Positions 29,329 to 38,198 of a DNA stretch of 64,000 bases are shown piece by piece (position 1 is the stretch's first letter; each line of letters opens with the position of its first letter). The notes under the pieces are model-generated. The model did no database searches. It was given only the letters and a program-made list of their open reading frames with translations, and was not told the DNA's origin. The stretch covers positions 9,262,501 through 9,326,500 of the forward strand of contig NZ_CP011509.1 in NCBI RefSeq assembly GCF_001027285.1. The letters run 5' to 3'. Both the position numbers and the translations under genes were made by a program. Source of the DNA: Archangium gephyra (GTDB lineage: Bacteria; Myxococcota; Myxococcia; Myxococcales; Myxococcaceae).

Positions 29329-30918
29329 ATGAGTCCACGCCGCTGGTGGGGATGCTGGGCGCTGCTGGTGCTCTTCTTCTCCGCGTGCGTCGCGAGCCAC
29401 CCCGAGGGCCGGCCTCCACCAACTCCCGAGGCGTCACGTTCCCCTGCCCCTGAGTCCGGCCTGGAGGAGGTGGCGTACGAGGTGGAAGTGCTGGAGCCGG
29501 GCCATGGGGCCACCCGGCCCGTGCCGGTGAGCCGGGCGGACTTCCAGCGCGCCGTCCAACGAATCGCTCGCGAGGTGCGACACGAGGGCAAGAGCCCGCG
29601 CGAGGCCGCGCGCGAGTGGCTGAAGGAGCAGGTGGAGCAGCACCCGGAATGGGAGCAGCTCCGTGGGACGTGGGTGGCCGAGGTGTACAAGGGCCGCGTC
29701 CTCTCGCTGGTGCCCGTGGACGGAGACAACCCGCTGGAGCCCGAAGCGGACGCGGCCCTGCGCGACACGTACCTTCTCTGGTGCACTCGGGGATGGGGAG
29801 GTGGCGACTGCCTGCGCCTGTTCGACGACGGGCCCTACCTCAAGGTGGACGACCGGCGCACGCTGGCCCTGGCCCTGGCCTTCGGCTCGGTGTTGGAGGA
29901 AACGAAAGCGGCACTGGGGCGGGAGTTGGACCCGCGGGTGCTGGTGGCCTCGTGCATGTGGACACTGGGCACGTATCTGGCCCTCTGGCTGGTTCCCGAG
30001 CCGACCACCAAGCTGCTGGCAGCTGGACTGTCCGTGGTGCTGGTGGCGTGGCTGGGCGTGGACACGCTGTGGGGGCTGATGGACGGCTGGGCGCTCATGG
30101 CCACCCGCTCGCACGAGGCCACCACCTTCGCGGAATTGCGTGAGGCGGGTGAGGGCTTCGCCCGGGTGCTGGGCACGGACGCGGCGCGGGCGATGATTCT
30201 GGCGGTGGGAGCGCTCACCGGGCGCACGGTGGGCGAAGTGGCCGCGCGGGTGCGCTCACTGCCGGGCTATGGCCTGGCGAGCTCGCAGTGGCGGGCACAG
30301 GGCGGGGCCGCGGTGCTCGGACGGCTGGAGGTCATGGCTGCCCAGGAGAGCGCGCTGGCCCGGGCGGTGGTGGCAGTGGAGACGGTGGCGGCCACGCCGC
30401 ACGGCCCGCTGTCCGTGGTGATGCTCAAGAAAGGGCCAGGTGGAGGAAACTCATCCGGAGGCGGCTCCTCCGGTACCGTTGCCATCCGCCATCGGGGTGG
30501 CAACCAGCAGGTCATTCTCCCCAACGGCGAGAGGTGGCATCTGCCACGTGGCAAGTCCATCCACGACATCCCCGCCAAAGACGAGGTGGGCAACCTGCTC
30601 CAGAAAGCAGTGACAGAGGCGGCCCAGGAGTGGGGAACACACCGGCTCACCGAAAACGAGTCGGCTGCCATCAAGGATGCCTTGAAGAAGGGCGAATACT
30701 GGTTGGCGCACCTGTTGGAGCGCGAGGCCCGGGGCCGTTTCGTACACGCTCGGGTGAAACAACAGTTCGAGCGGCTCTACCGATTCAACTACCAGGGAGT
30801 CGACGTGATTGACCTGACCACGGGCCGCAAGTACGAGATTCTCTCCGGAACGACGTCGAACCTCGCGCGGCATGGTCTGCGCATGGCGGGCGAGTTCTTC
30901 CGGATGCTCACCTTCTGA
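29329..30918 (+). CDS. SitA-like polymorphic toxin lipoprotein
   Basis: A protein of 529 residues. The N-terminus is a lipoprotein signal (LLVLFFSAC). A long variable body includes hydrophobic stretches (LGTYLALWLVPEPTTKLLAAGLSVVLVAWLGV). A Gly/Ser-rich hinge (near 375) precedes a compact C-terminal domain of ~130 residues ending GVDVIDLTTGRKYEILSG and HGLRMAGEFFRMLTF. This layout is that of myxobacterial SitA toxins, which pass between kin cells by TraA/TraB outer-membrane exchange. The D..TGRKYE pattern is suggestive of a PD-(D/E)XK-like nuclease tip, but that is an inference. An immunity gene follows within 11 bases. Confidence 0.72.
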   Translation: MSPRRWWGCWALLVLFFSACVASHPEGRPPPTPEASRSPAPESGLEEVAYEVEVLEPGHGATRPVPVSRADFQRAVQRIAREVRHEGKSPREAAREWLKEQVEQHPEWEQLRGTWVAEVYKGRVLSLVPVDGDNPLEPEADAALRDTYLLWCTRGWGGGDCLRLFDDGPYLKVDDRRTLALALAFGSVLEETKAALGRELDPRVLVASCMWTLGTYLALWLVPEPTTKLLAAGLSVVLVAWLGVDTLWGLMDGWALMATRSHEATTFAELREAGEGFARVLGTDAARAMILAVGALTGRTVGEVAARVRSLPGYGLASSQWRAQGGAAVLGRLEVMAAQESALARAVVAVETVAATPHGPLSVVMLKKGPGGGNSSGGGSSGTVAIRHRGGNQQVILPNGERWHLPRGKSIHDIPAKDEVGNLLQKAVTEAAQEWGTHRLTENESAAIKDALKKGEYWLAHLLEREARGRFVHARVKQQFERLYRFNYQGVDVIDLTTGRKYEILSGTTSNLARHGLRMAGEFFRMLTF

Positions 30919-30929
30919 AAGGGATGGCG

Positions 30930-31562
30930 ATGGACTGGCTCGGGAACGTTGTCTTCGAGGACCGGAAAATCGAAAACGAGCGGCTGGAACTGACGGACAA
31001 GGAGGCGAACTACATCCTCGGCCCCAACCTGACACTGAAGAACTGCACCCTCGTGCTGAAGGTGCCCGCTCGGCGTCTGAGCCTCCATCAGGCCCGGTTC
31101 ATTGACTGCACCTTCGAGGTGAAGCAGGAGCTGAAGAATCATCAGGGCTGGATCAGAGCCGCGCTTGAGGGTTGCCGGTTCAAGGGTCGCTTGTCGGGGT
31201 GTGACTTCGGGCACTGGCCCGAATACGGGAAGGAACCGGAGTACCAGTTGGGCGCGATCGAAGACTGCGACTTCTCCGAAGCGAGCCTGGACGGCTGCCG
31301 AATCATGGGATGTGACCCCCGTACCATCACGTTTCCCAAATGGCCCTGCTTCACCCTGCTGGACCCGATTGGCCACAGCCGTGAGTTGAATAGCGTCGAG
31401 TGGCCGGGCCGGTTCGGCCTTGCCGTCATAGAGGAACTGCACACGCGACCTTCGTCCACCAAGGCCATCACCTATCATGCCCCTTCCATTGCCAAGCGTT
31501 TCAAGGCCACCCCGGAAGAGCTCAAGGCCGCCATCGCCCGGTTCGACTTCATCGTCTACTGA
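30930..31562 (+). CDS. Sit-type immunity protein, pentapeptide-repeat-like
   Basis: A protein of 210 residues. The start is placed at 30930 because AAAGGG lies six bases upstream; an ATG at 30924 directly abuts that motif. The sequence has a right-handed beta-helix-like rhythm (TLKNCTLVL, ARFIDCTFEV, LEGCRFKGRLSGCDF, IEDCDFSEASLDGCRIMGCD). No signal peptide is present, so it should be cytosolic. Its position immediately after the toxin gene argues that it neutralises the toxin domain. I recall similar proteins beside Sit toxins in Myxococcus, but have not searched. Confidence 0.68.
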   Translation: MDWLGNVVFEDRKIENERLELTDKEANYILGPNLTLKNCTLVLKVPARRLSLHQARFIDCTFEVKQELKNHQGWIRAALEGCRFKGRLSGCDFGHWPEYGKEPEYQLGAIEDCDFSEASLDGCRIMGCDPRTITFPKWPCFTLLDPIGHSRELNSVEWPGRFGLAVIEELHTRPSSTKAITYHAPSIAKRFKATPEELKAAIARFDFIVY

Positions 31563-31606
31563 AGCAGGGGTTCTAGGCGGGCCGGGAAGGTGAAATAGTC
31601 GGGACC

Positions 31607-34174
31607 ATGAGTCTGCCGGCACAGGGGGCCGTGGTCTCTCCCATCGCGCAACGCCGTCTCGAGCTGGCGAGCCAGTTCCACGGGCGCACGTCCGAGCTTC
31701 TCCGTCTGGAGCCGGGCCGGCTGCGCTTCTCGCTGGGAGTCTCGCTGGCGGAGCTGCGGCTGCCCTTCCACATCACCCCCGAGGCCGCAGCGCTCTTCCC
31801 CCAGGGCGCGCGCCAGCTCGCGGTGATGTTGCTGTCGAGGCACCGGGAGCTCGTCTCCACCGGGGAGTTCGATCGCTTCCTGCTGGTGGAGGAGTACGCC
31901 ACCCTGCCCCCGCTGCCGCCAACGCTGTCACCGGGCACGGGCGGCCCCGACACGCGAGCCACCGCGGACCTGGCCACGCTCACGCACCCGCTGCTCACCG
32001 GTGGAGTGATGGCAGCCTGGCTGGGGCCGGGAGGCGGAGGACGCTCACTGGTGGCGCTGGTCATCGAGCTGATGCGGCGGGCCTTCACGGAAATGAAGGA
32101 GTCGCGCGGGCGCGAGGAGACACCGGCCCTGGTGGCGCTGATGCTGTCTTCGTTGCTGCCGGGCATGGAGGGCGCGCTGCGCACGCTGGAGCTGCCGGCC
32201 TCGGTGCAGCGCCAGCTGGTGACGGCCACGGCCACGGGCCTGTACCTCGCCCTGCGGCTGGGTGTGGAGCGGGCGGTGCGTGAGGGCCAGCCCACCCCGG
32301 AGCTCGCCGCGCGCATCGAATCGGCGCTGGGCCCCATGGCGGTGCTGGGAGGCACGCGGCCGCTGCTGACGGGCGGCTCCACGCTCTACGGCTGCGAGCT
32401 GGTGGCCGGAGTCCCCGACGCCGAAAAGCTCGTCGCCCAGTACCCCGGTGGCCTGCCGGTGGACACGGTGCGCGCCACGCTGGAGCAGGTCATCTCCAAG
32501 GACGAGGTGATGGCGCGCAGGGCCGAGCTGGCGGTGGGCGTGAGCGCCCTGCGCGAATCGCTGGTGCGCGCGGTGCGCCTGGGCGAGGGCGGCGGCTTCC
32601 AGGCGGCCCTGACGGAGTACCTGCGGGCGCTCGCCACACGCCCGGCCGAGCTGACCACCCTGCTCGCCGAGGACAAGGAGCGCAAACACCTGACGAAGGA
32701 GTTGCGAACCTACGCGGAGACGCTGAAGGGCCCCTCGGCCGAGGCGCTGAACGACCTGGCCGCCCGCCTCAAGGAGTACTCGCCCAAGGATCCAGCGGCG
32801 GCCGCCGGGCTCGCGCGCGCCAAGGCCCACGCCAGCTACGCGAGGGCCGCCACCGCGTTCGTCTGCGATCTGTGGCTGGAGCGCTCCCTCTTCCCGTTGC
32901 GGCGCATGATGGAGGCGCGCACCGGCGAGGAGGTGGAGGGCGGACTGGAGGCCGAGTACCAGGCCGGGCGGCTCTACCTGCTGTCCACGAAGCCGGGGCC
33001 GCTGCTGCGCTCGGCGGTGAGCGCCCCGGTGGCGCACCTGTTCGTGGACGTGAAGGACTTCACCCGGCGCACGCAGCTGCTCGGCGGCGCGGCGATGGCG
33101 GACTTCCTGCGGCGGGAGTTCTACCTGCCCATCCTCGCGGACGCGAAGGCACTCTACGGCGGCATGTCGCAGCTGTCCGACCGGGGCGGCGTCTCGGTCA
33201 ACAACCTGCTGGGAGACGCGCTCTCGCTGAGCGGGACGGTGGACCGGTTGGTGACGCTCGCGGTGGGAATCCGCCGCCAGCTGGTGTCCTACGAGAAGCG
33301 CCTGGCGCAGACCATCTCCCGCGAGCAGGTGGAGGCGGGGCTGAAGGCCATCGAGGAGGAGTACGAGCGCAAGCTGCAAGCGGCCCGGCCAGGGGTGCGC
33401 GCCATCATCCAGCGGGAGAAGGAGGGAGCGCTGGCGCGAGGCCGGGGCGAGGGCCTGGAGGCGGGCGTGTTCGTCTCGTACGGCCCGGCGCCGCTGGTCA
33501 TCACCCTGGAGGATGACGTGTTCGGCCTCTCCAAGGTGGCCATCGCGGATCGCATCAACGAGAGCGCCCGGGGCACGGCGCGCTCGGGGGCGGCGAGGGC
33601 GAAGGCGGACGCGATGCTCGCGCAGGAGCGGCAGCGGCGGGGCCATCCCTCGCTGGCCCATCCCTGGCTGGTGTTCGTGGGCGCGCCGCTGTCCGTGCCG
33701 GTGCCCTACTCCGCCGAGGCCGAGGCCCGCGCGGCACTGAAGGCGGGCGATCTGGAGGGGGCGAGGCGGGCGCTGGAGCAGTCGCTCCGGGACGCGCTGG
33801 AGGACGCCGCGAAGCAGGGAGAGGACGCGCCGGGAGACATCTACAACGCGGGCGTCGCGGTCTCCGAGGAGACGCTGCTGGCCTACCAGGAGACGCTGGG
33901 GGATCAGCGATTCTTCCGCCAGCTCGAGGTGGACCCGCGGACGCTGCACCCGGACATCCACCAGCGCTACTTCTTCCCGCCCGAGCCCATGAAGCTGACG
34001 CTGGGCTTCCACCCGACCGGCGAGCTGGCGGAGGTGTTCCGCTTCGCCGGCCGGGTGATGTTCAAGGGACTCGAGCGCAAGGGCGGGATGGGAGTCTGGG
34101 AGCTCGTGGACGAGCACGGCGTGGGCCGGCTCTTCGCCCGGCACCACGCCTCCGAGTGGCTCCGGACCCGCTGA
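31607..34174 (+). CDS. large protein with a class III cyclase-like segment
   Basis: A protein of 855 residues, no signal peptide. The first ~440 residues are helix-rich with no family I recognise. Residues about 470-560 contain VAHLFVDVKDFTRR and VNNLLGDALSLSG, which match the two metal-site regions of class III nucleotide cyclases (F-D-x-x-x-F-T and G-D). A long coiled coil interrupts the region (EEEYERKLQAARPGVRAIIQ). The C-terminal part is unassigned and ends with WELVDEHGVGRLFARHH. Activity is uncertain because the substrate-specifying residues cannot be aligned by eye. Confidence 0.6.
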   Translation: MSLPAQGAVVSPIAQRRLELASQFHGRTSELLRLEPGRLRFSLGVSLAELRLPFHITPEAAALFPQGARQLAVMLLSRHRELVSTGEFDRFLLVEEYATLPPLPPTLSPGTGGPDTRATADLATLTHPLLTGGVMAAWLGPGGGGRSLVALVIELMRRAFTEMKESRGREETPALVALMLSSLLPGMEGALRTLELPASVQRQLVTATATGLYLALRLGVERAVREGQPTPELAARIESALGPMAVLGGTRPLLTGGSTLYGCELVAGVPDAEKLVAQYPGGLPVDTVRATLEQVISKDEVMARRAELAVGVSALRESLVRAVRLGEGGGFQAALTEYLRALATRPAELTTLLAEDKERKHLTKELRTYAETLKGPSAEALNDLAARLKEYSPKDPAAAAGLARAKAHASYARAATAFVCDLWLERSLFPLRRMMEARTGEEVEGGLEAEYQAGRLYLLSTKPGPLLRSAVSAPVAHLFVDVKDFTRRTQLLGGAAMADFLRREFYLPILADAKALYGGMSQLSDRGGVSVNNLLGDALSLSGTVDRLVTLAVGIRRQLVSYEKRLAQTISREQVEAGLKAIEEEYERKLQAARPGVRAIIQREKEGALARGRGEGLEAGVFVSYGPAPLVITLEDDVFGLSKVAIADRINESARGTARSGAARAKADAMLAQERQRRGHPSLAHPWLVFVGAPLSVPVPYSAEAEARAALKAGDLEGARRALEQSLRDALEDAAKQGEDAPGDIYNAGVAVSEETLLAYQETLGDQRFFRQLEVDPRTLHPDIHQRYFFPPEPMKLTLGFHPTGELAEVFRFAGRVMFKGLERKGGMGVWELVDEHGVGRLFARHHASEWLRTR

Positions 34175-34186
34175 CGCGAGGCCCGA

Positions 34187-35332
34187 TTACAGCCGCTGCA
34201 GGGAGAAGCGCGAGCTGACCTTCATGCCGCCCATGCCGCCCGAGGACTGGTCCATGACCTGGGTGCCCTCGATGCGGACGAGCCGGCCGGCCGCCACGTC
34301 GAAGCCGCTGGTCACGTCCACGTCCACCTTCATGCCCATGGCCCCGCCCGCGCCGTTGCCCGAGCCACTGCCCATGCCGCCGCCCATGTTCATCCCGCCC
34401 ATGCCCCCCATGTTCATGTTCATGCCACCCGTGGCCTGAGCGCCGCCCTCGTCCTCGTCACCGGACTCCACGTCGGCGCCGCCGAGCTCACCCTCCCCGG
34501 CCGCCTCGGCGGGGACCTCGGTCTTCTGGGCCACGGTGGTGCGCAGCTGGGCCAGGTTGTTCTCCATCTCCGCGAGCGTCGTCGCCATCGCGCCCATGGG
34601 CGTGGTCACCTCGTAGCGGCCGCCCGGCGCCATGTCGCCCTCGGGCAGCACCATCATGTCGAAGATCTGCTTCGGGAGGACGTCCACGGAGGGATCCTCC
34701 TCCTTGATCTTCACGGCCTTGAGCGCGGGAGGCGGCGCCTTCTTCTCCGTCATGGCCAGGGAGACGGTGCCGCTCTTGGGGTCCACCGCGGCCACCACGT
34801 CCACGCGCGTGTCGCCCGCGGTCATCGAGGCGCTGGCGCCCTTGGGGCCGGCCTTCAGGTTGTGCACGCCCACCACGGTGCGGCCTTCCTGGATGTAGAC
34901 GGTCACCATCTTGAAGAACTTCGCGTGGCCCTTGCGATCCACCTCGGCCTTCACCTTCTTCGCGGCGGGGGGAATGTTGTCGATGGTGGTGACGCGCTTG
35001 TCGGCGCCGACCAGGTCCATCTTCTCCAGGGTGAGCTCCACCTCGGCCGTGCCGTCCTTGCGCACCGAGAGCACCTTCTGGCTGAAGACGGACTGGACCT
35101 TCATGCGGACGTTCATGCCGCCCTTGCCCATCTCCATGCCGGGCATCTGCATGCCCATGCCGGGCATCCCGCCCATGCCGCCGGGCATCTTCATCTCGAT
35201 GGTCGAGTCATCCTCGTACTGGAAGCGGTGCACGTCCCCCTTCTTCCACTGATAGTTGAGCTCCACGGCGGAAGCGGAGCCAGAGGCGAACAGCACGAGA
35301 GCGGCAGCGAGACTGCGGGGACCAAAGCGCAT
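34187..35332 (-). CDS. secreted Met/Gly-rich protein of unknown function
   Basis: A protein of 381 residues. The start at 35332 gives a clean signal peptide (SLAAALVLFASGSASA). A first Met/Gly-rich stretch follows (about 55-75). Then come mostly beta-strand sequence (VQSVFSQKVLSVRKDGTAEVELTLE, GAMATTLAEMENNLAQL), an acidic linker (GADVESGDEDEGG) and a second Met/Gly-rich block. The C-terminus is MKVSSRFSLQRL. The Met-rich blocks could bind copper or be flexible linkers. I do not recognise a named family. It converges with the gene ending at 34174, 12 bases away. Confidence 0.6.
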   Translation of the reverse strand: MRFGPRSLAAALVLFASGSASAVELNYQWKKGDVHRFQYEDDSTIEMKMPGGMGGMPGMGMQMPGMEMGKGGMNVRMKVQSVFSQKVLSVRKDGTAEVELTLEKMDLVGADKRVTTIDNIPPAAKKVKAEVDRKGHAKFFKMVTVYIQEGRTVVGVHNLKAGPKGASASMTAGDTRVDVVAAVDPKSGTVSLAMTEKKAPPPALKAVKIKEEDPSVDVLPKQIFDMMVLPEGDMAPGGRYEVTTPMGAMATTLAEMENNLAQLRTTVAQKTEVPAEAAGEGELGGADVESGDEDEGGAQATGGMNMNMGGMGGMNMGGGMGSGSGNGAGGAMGMKVDVDVTSGFDVAAGRLVRIEGTQVMDQSSGGMGGMKVSSRFSLQRL

Positions 35333-35482
35333 GGGGAACCCCCCTCCCAGGGGATGCGGGCGGGCCAGGAGCCCACCGCGTTGTGGTGCGGGATTGTCGT
35401 GGATGGCACTCACGACGTCGAGACACCGGAAATATTCTGCGAGACGTGCCCGCGAGGGCTCCACGCGCCTAGACTGGGGGCC

Positions 35483-36280
35483 GTGACGGACACGCCCGAC
35501 ACCCTCCTCGACGGCACCCACACCGTGCTCACGCCCGAGTACGTGGAATTCCGCTTCACGCTCGCGGGCCTCTACGCGCGCTTCCTGGCGTGGCTGATGG
35601 ACGCGCTGCTCGTCGGGGGCCTCACGATGGTCCTCCTCTTCACGCTGAGTGTGACGATGCTGGCCTTCCCCGGCTTCGCCAGCGCCTTGGGGTTCGTCCT
35701 CTACTTCCTGGTGGACTGGGGCTACGGCATCGCCCTGGAGACGGCCTGGAGCGGGCAGACGGTGGGCAAGCGGGTGATGGGCCTGCGCGTCATCCAGCAG
35801 AGCGGCGTGCGCATCGGCTTCTACCATGCCGCGCTGCGCAACCTGGCGCGGCCGGTGGATCGGCTGCCCTTCTTCTACCTGGTGGGCGGGGTGACGGCGC
35901 TGCTGTCCGGGCCGCAGCAGCGGCTGGGGGACATGCTCGCCGGCACCATCGTGGTGCGCGAGCGCCGTCTCAAGGCGCCCTCGGCGCTCGAGGCCACGGC
36001 GGGAGAGGGGCTGCTGGCGGATCCCCTCTTCGTCTCCCGGGTGAAGCGGTTGAGCGCCGAGGCGCGGGAGCTGGTGCTCTCCGCGGCCCTGCGGCGCGAG
36101 GAGCTGCGGATGGAGGCCCGCCTGCGCCTCTTCTCCGCGCTCGCCACGAAGCTGCAGGAGCTGCTGGCCCTGGAGAAGCCCGCCCACCTCTCGGACGAGA
36201 AGTGGACGCTGCTGGTGGCCGCGGCCCTGCTGCCCTCCCCCGGCGCGCGGCCCGGGCGCACGGTGCGTGCGGTGGCCTAG
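35483..36280 (+). CDS. RDD-family membrane protein
   Basis: A protein of 265 residues starting with GTG at 35483. The core has FTLAGLYARFLAWLMDALLVGG (RDD signature R..A...D), a hydrophobic helix, and GQTVGKRVMGLRV, followed by GFYHAALRNLARPVDRLP and QQRLGDMLAGTIVV. A helical cytoplasmic tail of ~100 residues follows. RDD proteins are two- or three-TM proteins of mostly unknown transport role. The stop at 36280 lies only three bases from the stop of the convergent sigma-54 activator gene. Confidence 0.85.
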   Translation: MTDTPDTLLDGTHTVLTPEYVEFRFTLAGLYARFLAWLMDALLVGGLTMVLLFTLSVTMLAFPGFASALGFVLYFLVDWGYGIALETAWSGQTVGKRVMGLRVIQQSGVRIGFYHAALRNLARPVDRLPFFYLVGGVTALLSGPQQRLGDMLAGTIVVRERRLKAPSALEATAGEGLLADPLFVSRVKRLSAEARELVLSAALRREELRMEARLRLFSALATKLQELLALEKPAHLSDEKWTLLVAAALLPSPGARPGRTVRAVA

Positions 36281-36283
36281 CGC

Positions 36284-38029
36284 TCAGGCCGTCGTGTCCC
36301 CCTCGGAAGCCAGCAGGTCGGCGAAGGGCGAGCCCGCTTCGCCCAGGGCCTTGAGCAACAGGTCCACCTTCTCCACCTCGCGCTTGAGGGCCTTGTGGTG
36401 GTTGCGGTTGCGCACCAGGCTCTCCCGGCCGAGCACGCGGAAGGCCTCGTCCCGGCCGAGCTGACGCACCGCCGTGCCCAGCACGAAACCCCGGAAGGCG
36501 TCCGCCAGGTCCAGATCCATCGCGCCCTCGCGCCGCTGCGCCTCCTGGACGAAGGCCAGCGCCGCCGCCCGCAGCAGCTCCGGCAGGGGCTTGCCTCCGG
36601 GCGGACCCTCGTAGGAAAGCGCCTGGGCCACGTGCCGCTCCTCCAGCACCACCTCGCCCGAGCCGCCGTGGCCCACCATGGCCAGCGTGTAGGCGCGCCG
36701 GACGATGTTGTCGAGCTGCCGCAGGTTGCCCGGCCACGAGCTGCCCGACAGCAGCCGCCCCGCCTCGTCCGTCAGCCGCGCCTGGCCCGAGGGCATGCGC
36801 TCGCGGTGCCGCCGGCCCACCATGTAGCGGGCCCAGGGGGCGATCTCGTCCCGGCGCTCGTCCAGCGGCGGCATGCGGATGGGCAGCACGTTGACGCGGT
36901 AGTAGAGGTCCTCCCGGAAGCGCCCCGCCCGCACCGCGCCCAGCAGCTCCGCGTTGGTGCCGATGATGAAGCGCACGTCCGCGCGCTTCTCCCCGGTCCC
37001 CTCGCCCAGCGGCCGGTAGCTCCGCTCCTCCAACAGGTGCAGCAACCCCGCCTGCGCCTTGAGCGACAGCTTGTCGATCTCATCGATGAACAGCGTGCCG
37101 CCCTCCGCGCGCGCCACGCTCCCCGCGTTGTCCCGCACCGCCCCCGTGAAGGCCCCCTTCCTCCAACCGAAGAGCTCGGCCATCTGCAAATCCTCGGGGA
37201 CCGTCACCAGGTCCAACACCTCGAAGGGCCCGCCCGGGCGCCCGGAGCGCTCGTGACACCAGCGCGCCAGCCGGGACTTGCCGGCGCCCGTGGCCCCGCT
37301 CACGAGGATGGTCTCCTCCTGCTCCGCGAAGACGCGCAGGATGGGCAGCAGGCCGGCCATGGCGGAGCCCACCACCGGGAGGAACTCGTCCACCTCCGGA
37401 GCCGGCACCGGCCGCGAGGGCAGCGTCATCAGGTACGGCGCCGCCACGTCCGCGAGCAGCTGGAGCTCGGCGTCCCGCTCGCGCCAGACGAACTCCCGGC
37501 CCACCGCCGCCGGACAGTCCGCCTCCAGGGAGATCATCCCCGCCACCTCGCCTCCGGGAGGGCACAGCGGCAACACGCAGACGTGCGAGGCCCGCCGGCC
37601 CAGGAAGCGCTGACGGCTCTCGTTGCTGCTGAAACCACCGCCCTCGGCGAGCGCCGAGTCTCCCGTCACCTCCGCGCCCTCGGCATGCGGCTCCAGCGAG
37701 CCCAGGTTGACGTCGATGGAGACGGCGCAGCGGTAGCGCACCACCGAGCGCCACGCGGTGGCCGAGGTGAGCAGTGCCAGGCCCTCCTCGGGTGAGCGCG
37801 GGGCCTCCGGCTGCCCGGCACCGGGCTCCAGCGAGAACAGGCGGCGGTAGGCATCCCCGGGCCGCAGGTGCACCATGCCGCGCAGGATGCGGGCACGGCC
37901 CGCGTAGCGGCTGGCCGCCACCCCCTCCTCCGCCACCTCCAACATCCGTCTCAGGATGAGCGTCGCGGCGGCTTCGAAGTGCTCCGCCACCCGCAGCGCC
38001 GACACCAGTCCCGACAAGCCGTCTCGCAT
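36284..38029 (-). CDS. sigma-54-dependent transcriptional activator with GAF-like sensor
   Basis: A protein of 581 residues starting at 38029 (MRDGLSGLVSALRV). Residues about 15-195 form a GAF-like domain (SHVCVLPLCPPGGEVAGMISLEADC). The AAA+ domain (about 215-430) has Walker A GATGAGKS, the sigma-54 contact loop GAFTGA intact, Walker B TLFIDEIDKL and the arginine region REDLYYRVNVLP. The C-terminal ~130 residues hold no clear Fis-type helix-turn-helix; the stretch DEAFRVLGRESLVRNRNHHK could be a diverged one. It is the nearest candidate regulator for the sigma-54 promoter before the RiPP precursor gene. Confidence 0.87.
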   Translation of the reverse strand: MRDGLSGLVSALRVAEHFEAAATLILRRMLEVAEEGVAASRYAGRARILRGMVHLRPGDAYRRLFSLEPGAGQPEAPRSPEEGLALLTSATAWRSVVRYRCAVSIDVNLGSLEPHAEGAEVTGDSALAEGGGFSSNESRQRFLGRRASHVCVLPLCPPGGEVAGMISLEADCPAAVGREFVWRERDAELQLLADVAAPYLMTLPSRPVPAPEVDEFLPVVGSAMAGLLPILRVFAEQEETILVSGATGAGKSRLARWCHERSGRPGGPFEVLDLVTVPEDLQMAELFGWRKGAFTGAVRDNAGSVARAEGGTLFIDEIDKLSLKAQAGLLHLLEERSYRPLGEGTGEKRADVRFIIGTNAELLGAVRAGRFREDLYYRVNVLPIRMPPLDERRDEIAPWARYMVGRRHRERMPSGQARLTDEAGRLLSGSSWPGNLRQLDNIVRRAYTLAMVGHGGSGEVVLEERHVAQALSYEGPPGGKPLPELLRAAALAFVQEAQRREGAMDLDLADAFRGFVLGTAVRQLGRDEAFRVLGRESLVRNRNHHKALKREVEKVDLLLKALGEAGSPFADLLASEGDTTA

Positions 38030-38198
38030 TGCTTCTGCCCCTCCCCAGAACGCAAGAAGCAAGCAGATTCCATACCACATTGTGAACAAAGGGTCCGAGC
38101 ACACCGCGTGCGGCCCGGGGCGCAGCGGCCCGCGTTCCAGCGGGACGAAGCCGCGTCCCCATCGGACGCGAGCGGATTCCGCATATGCTGTCCACCAG

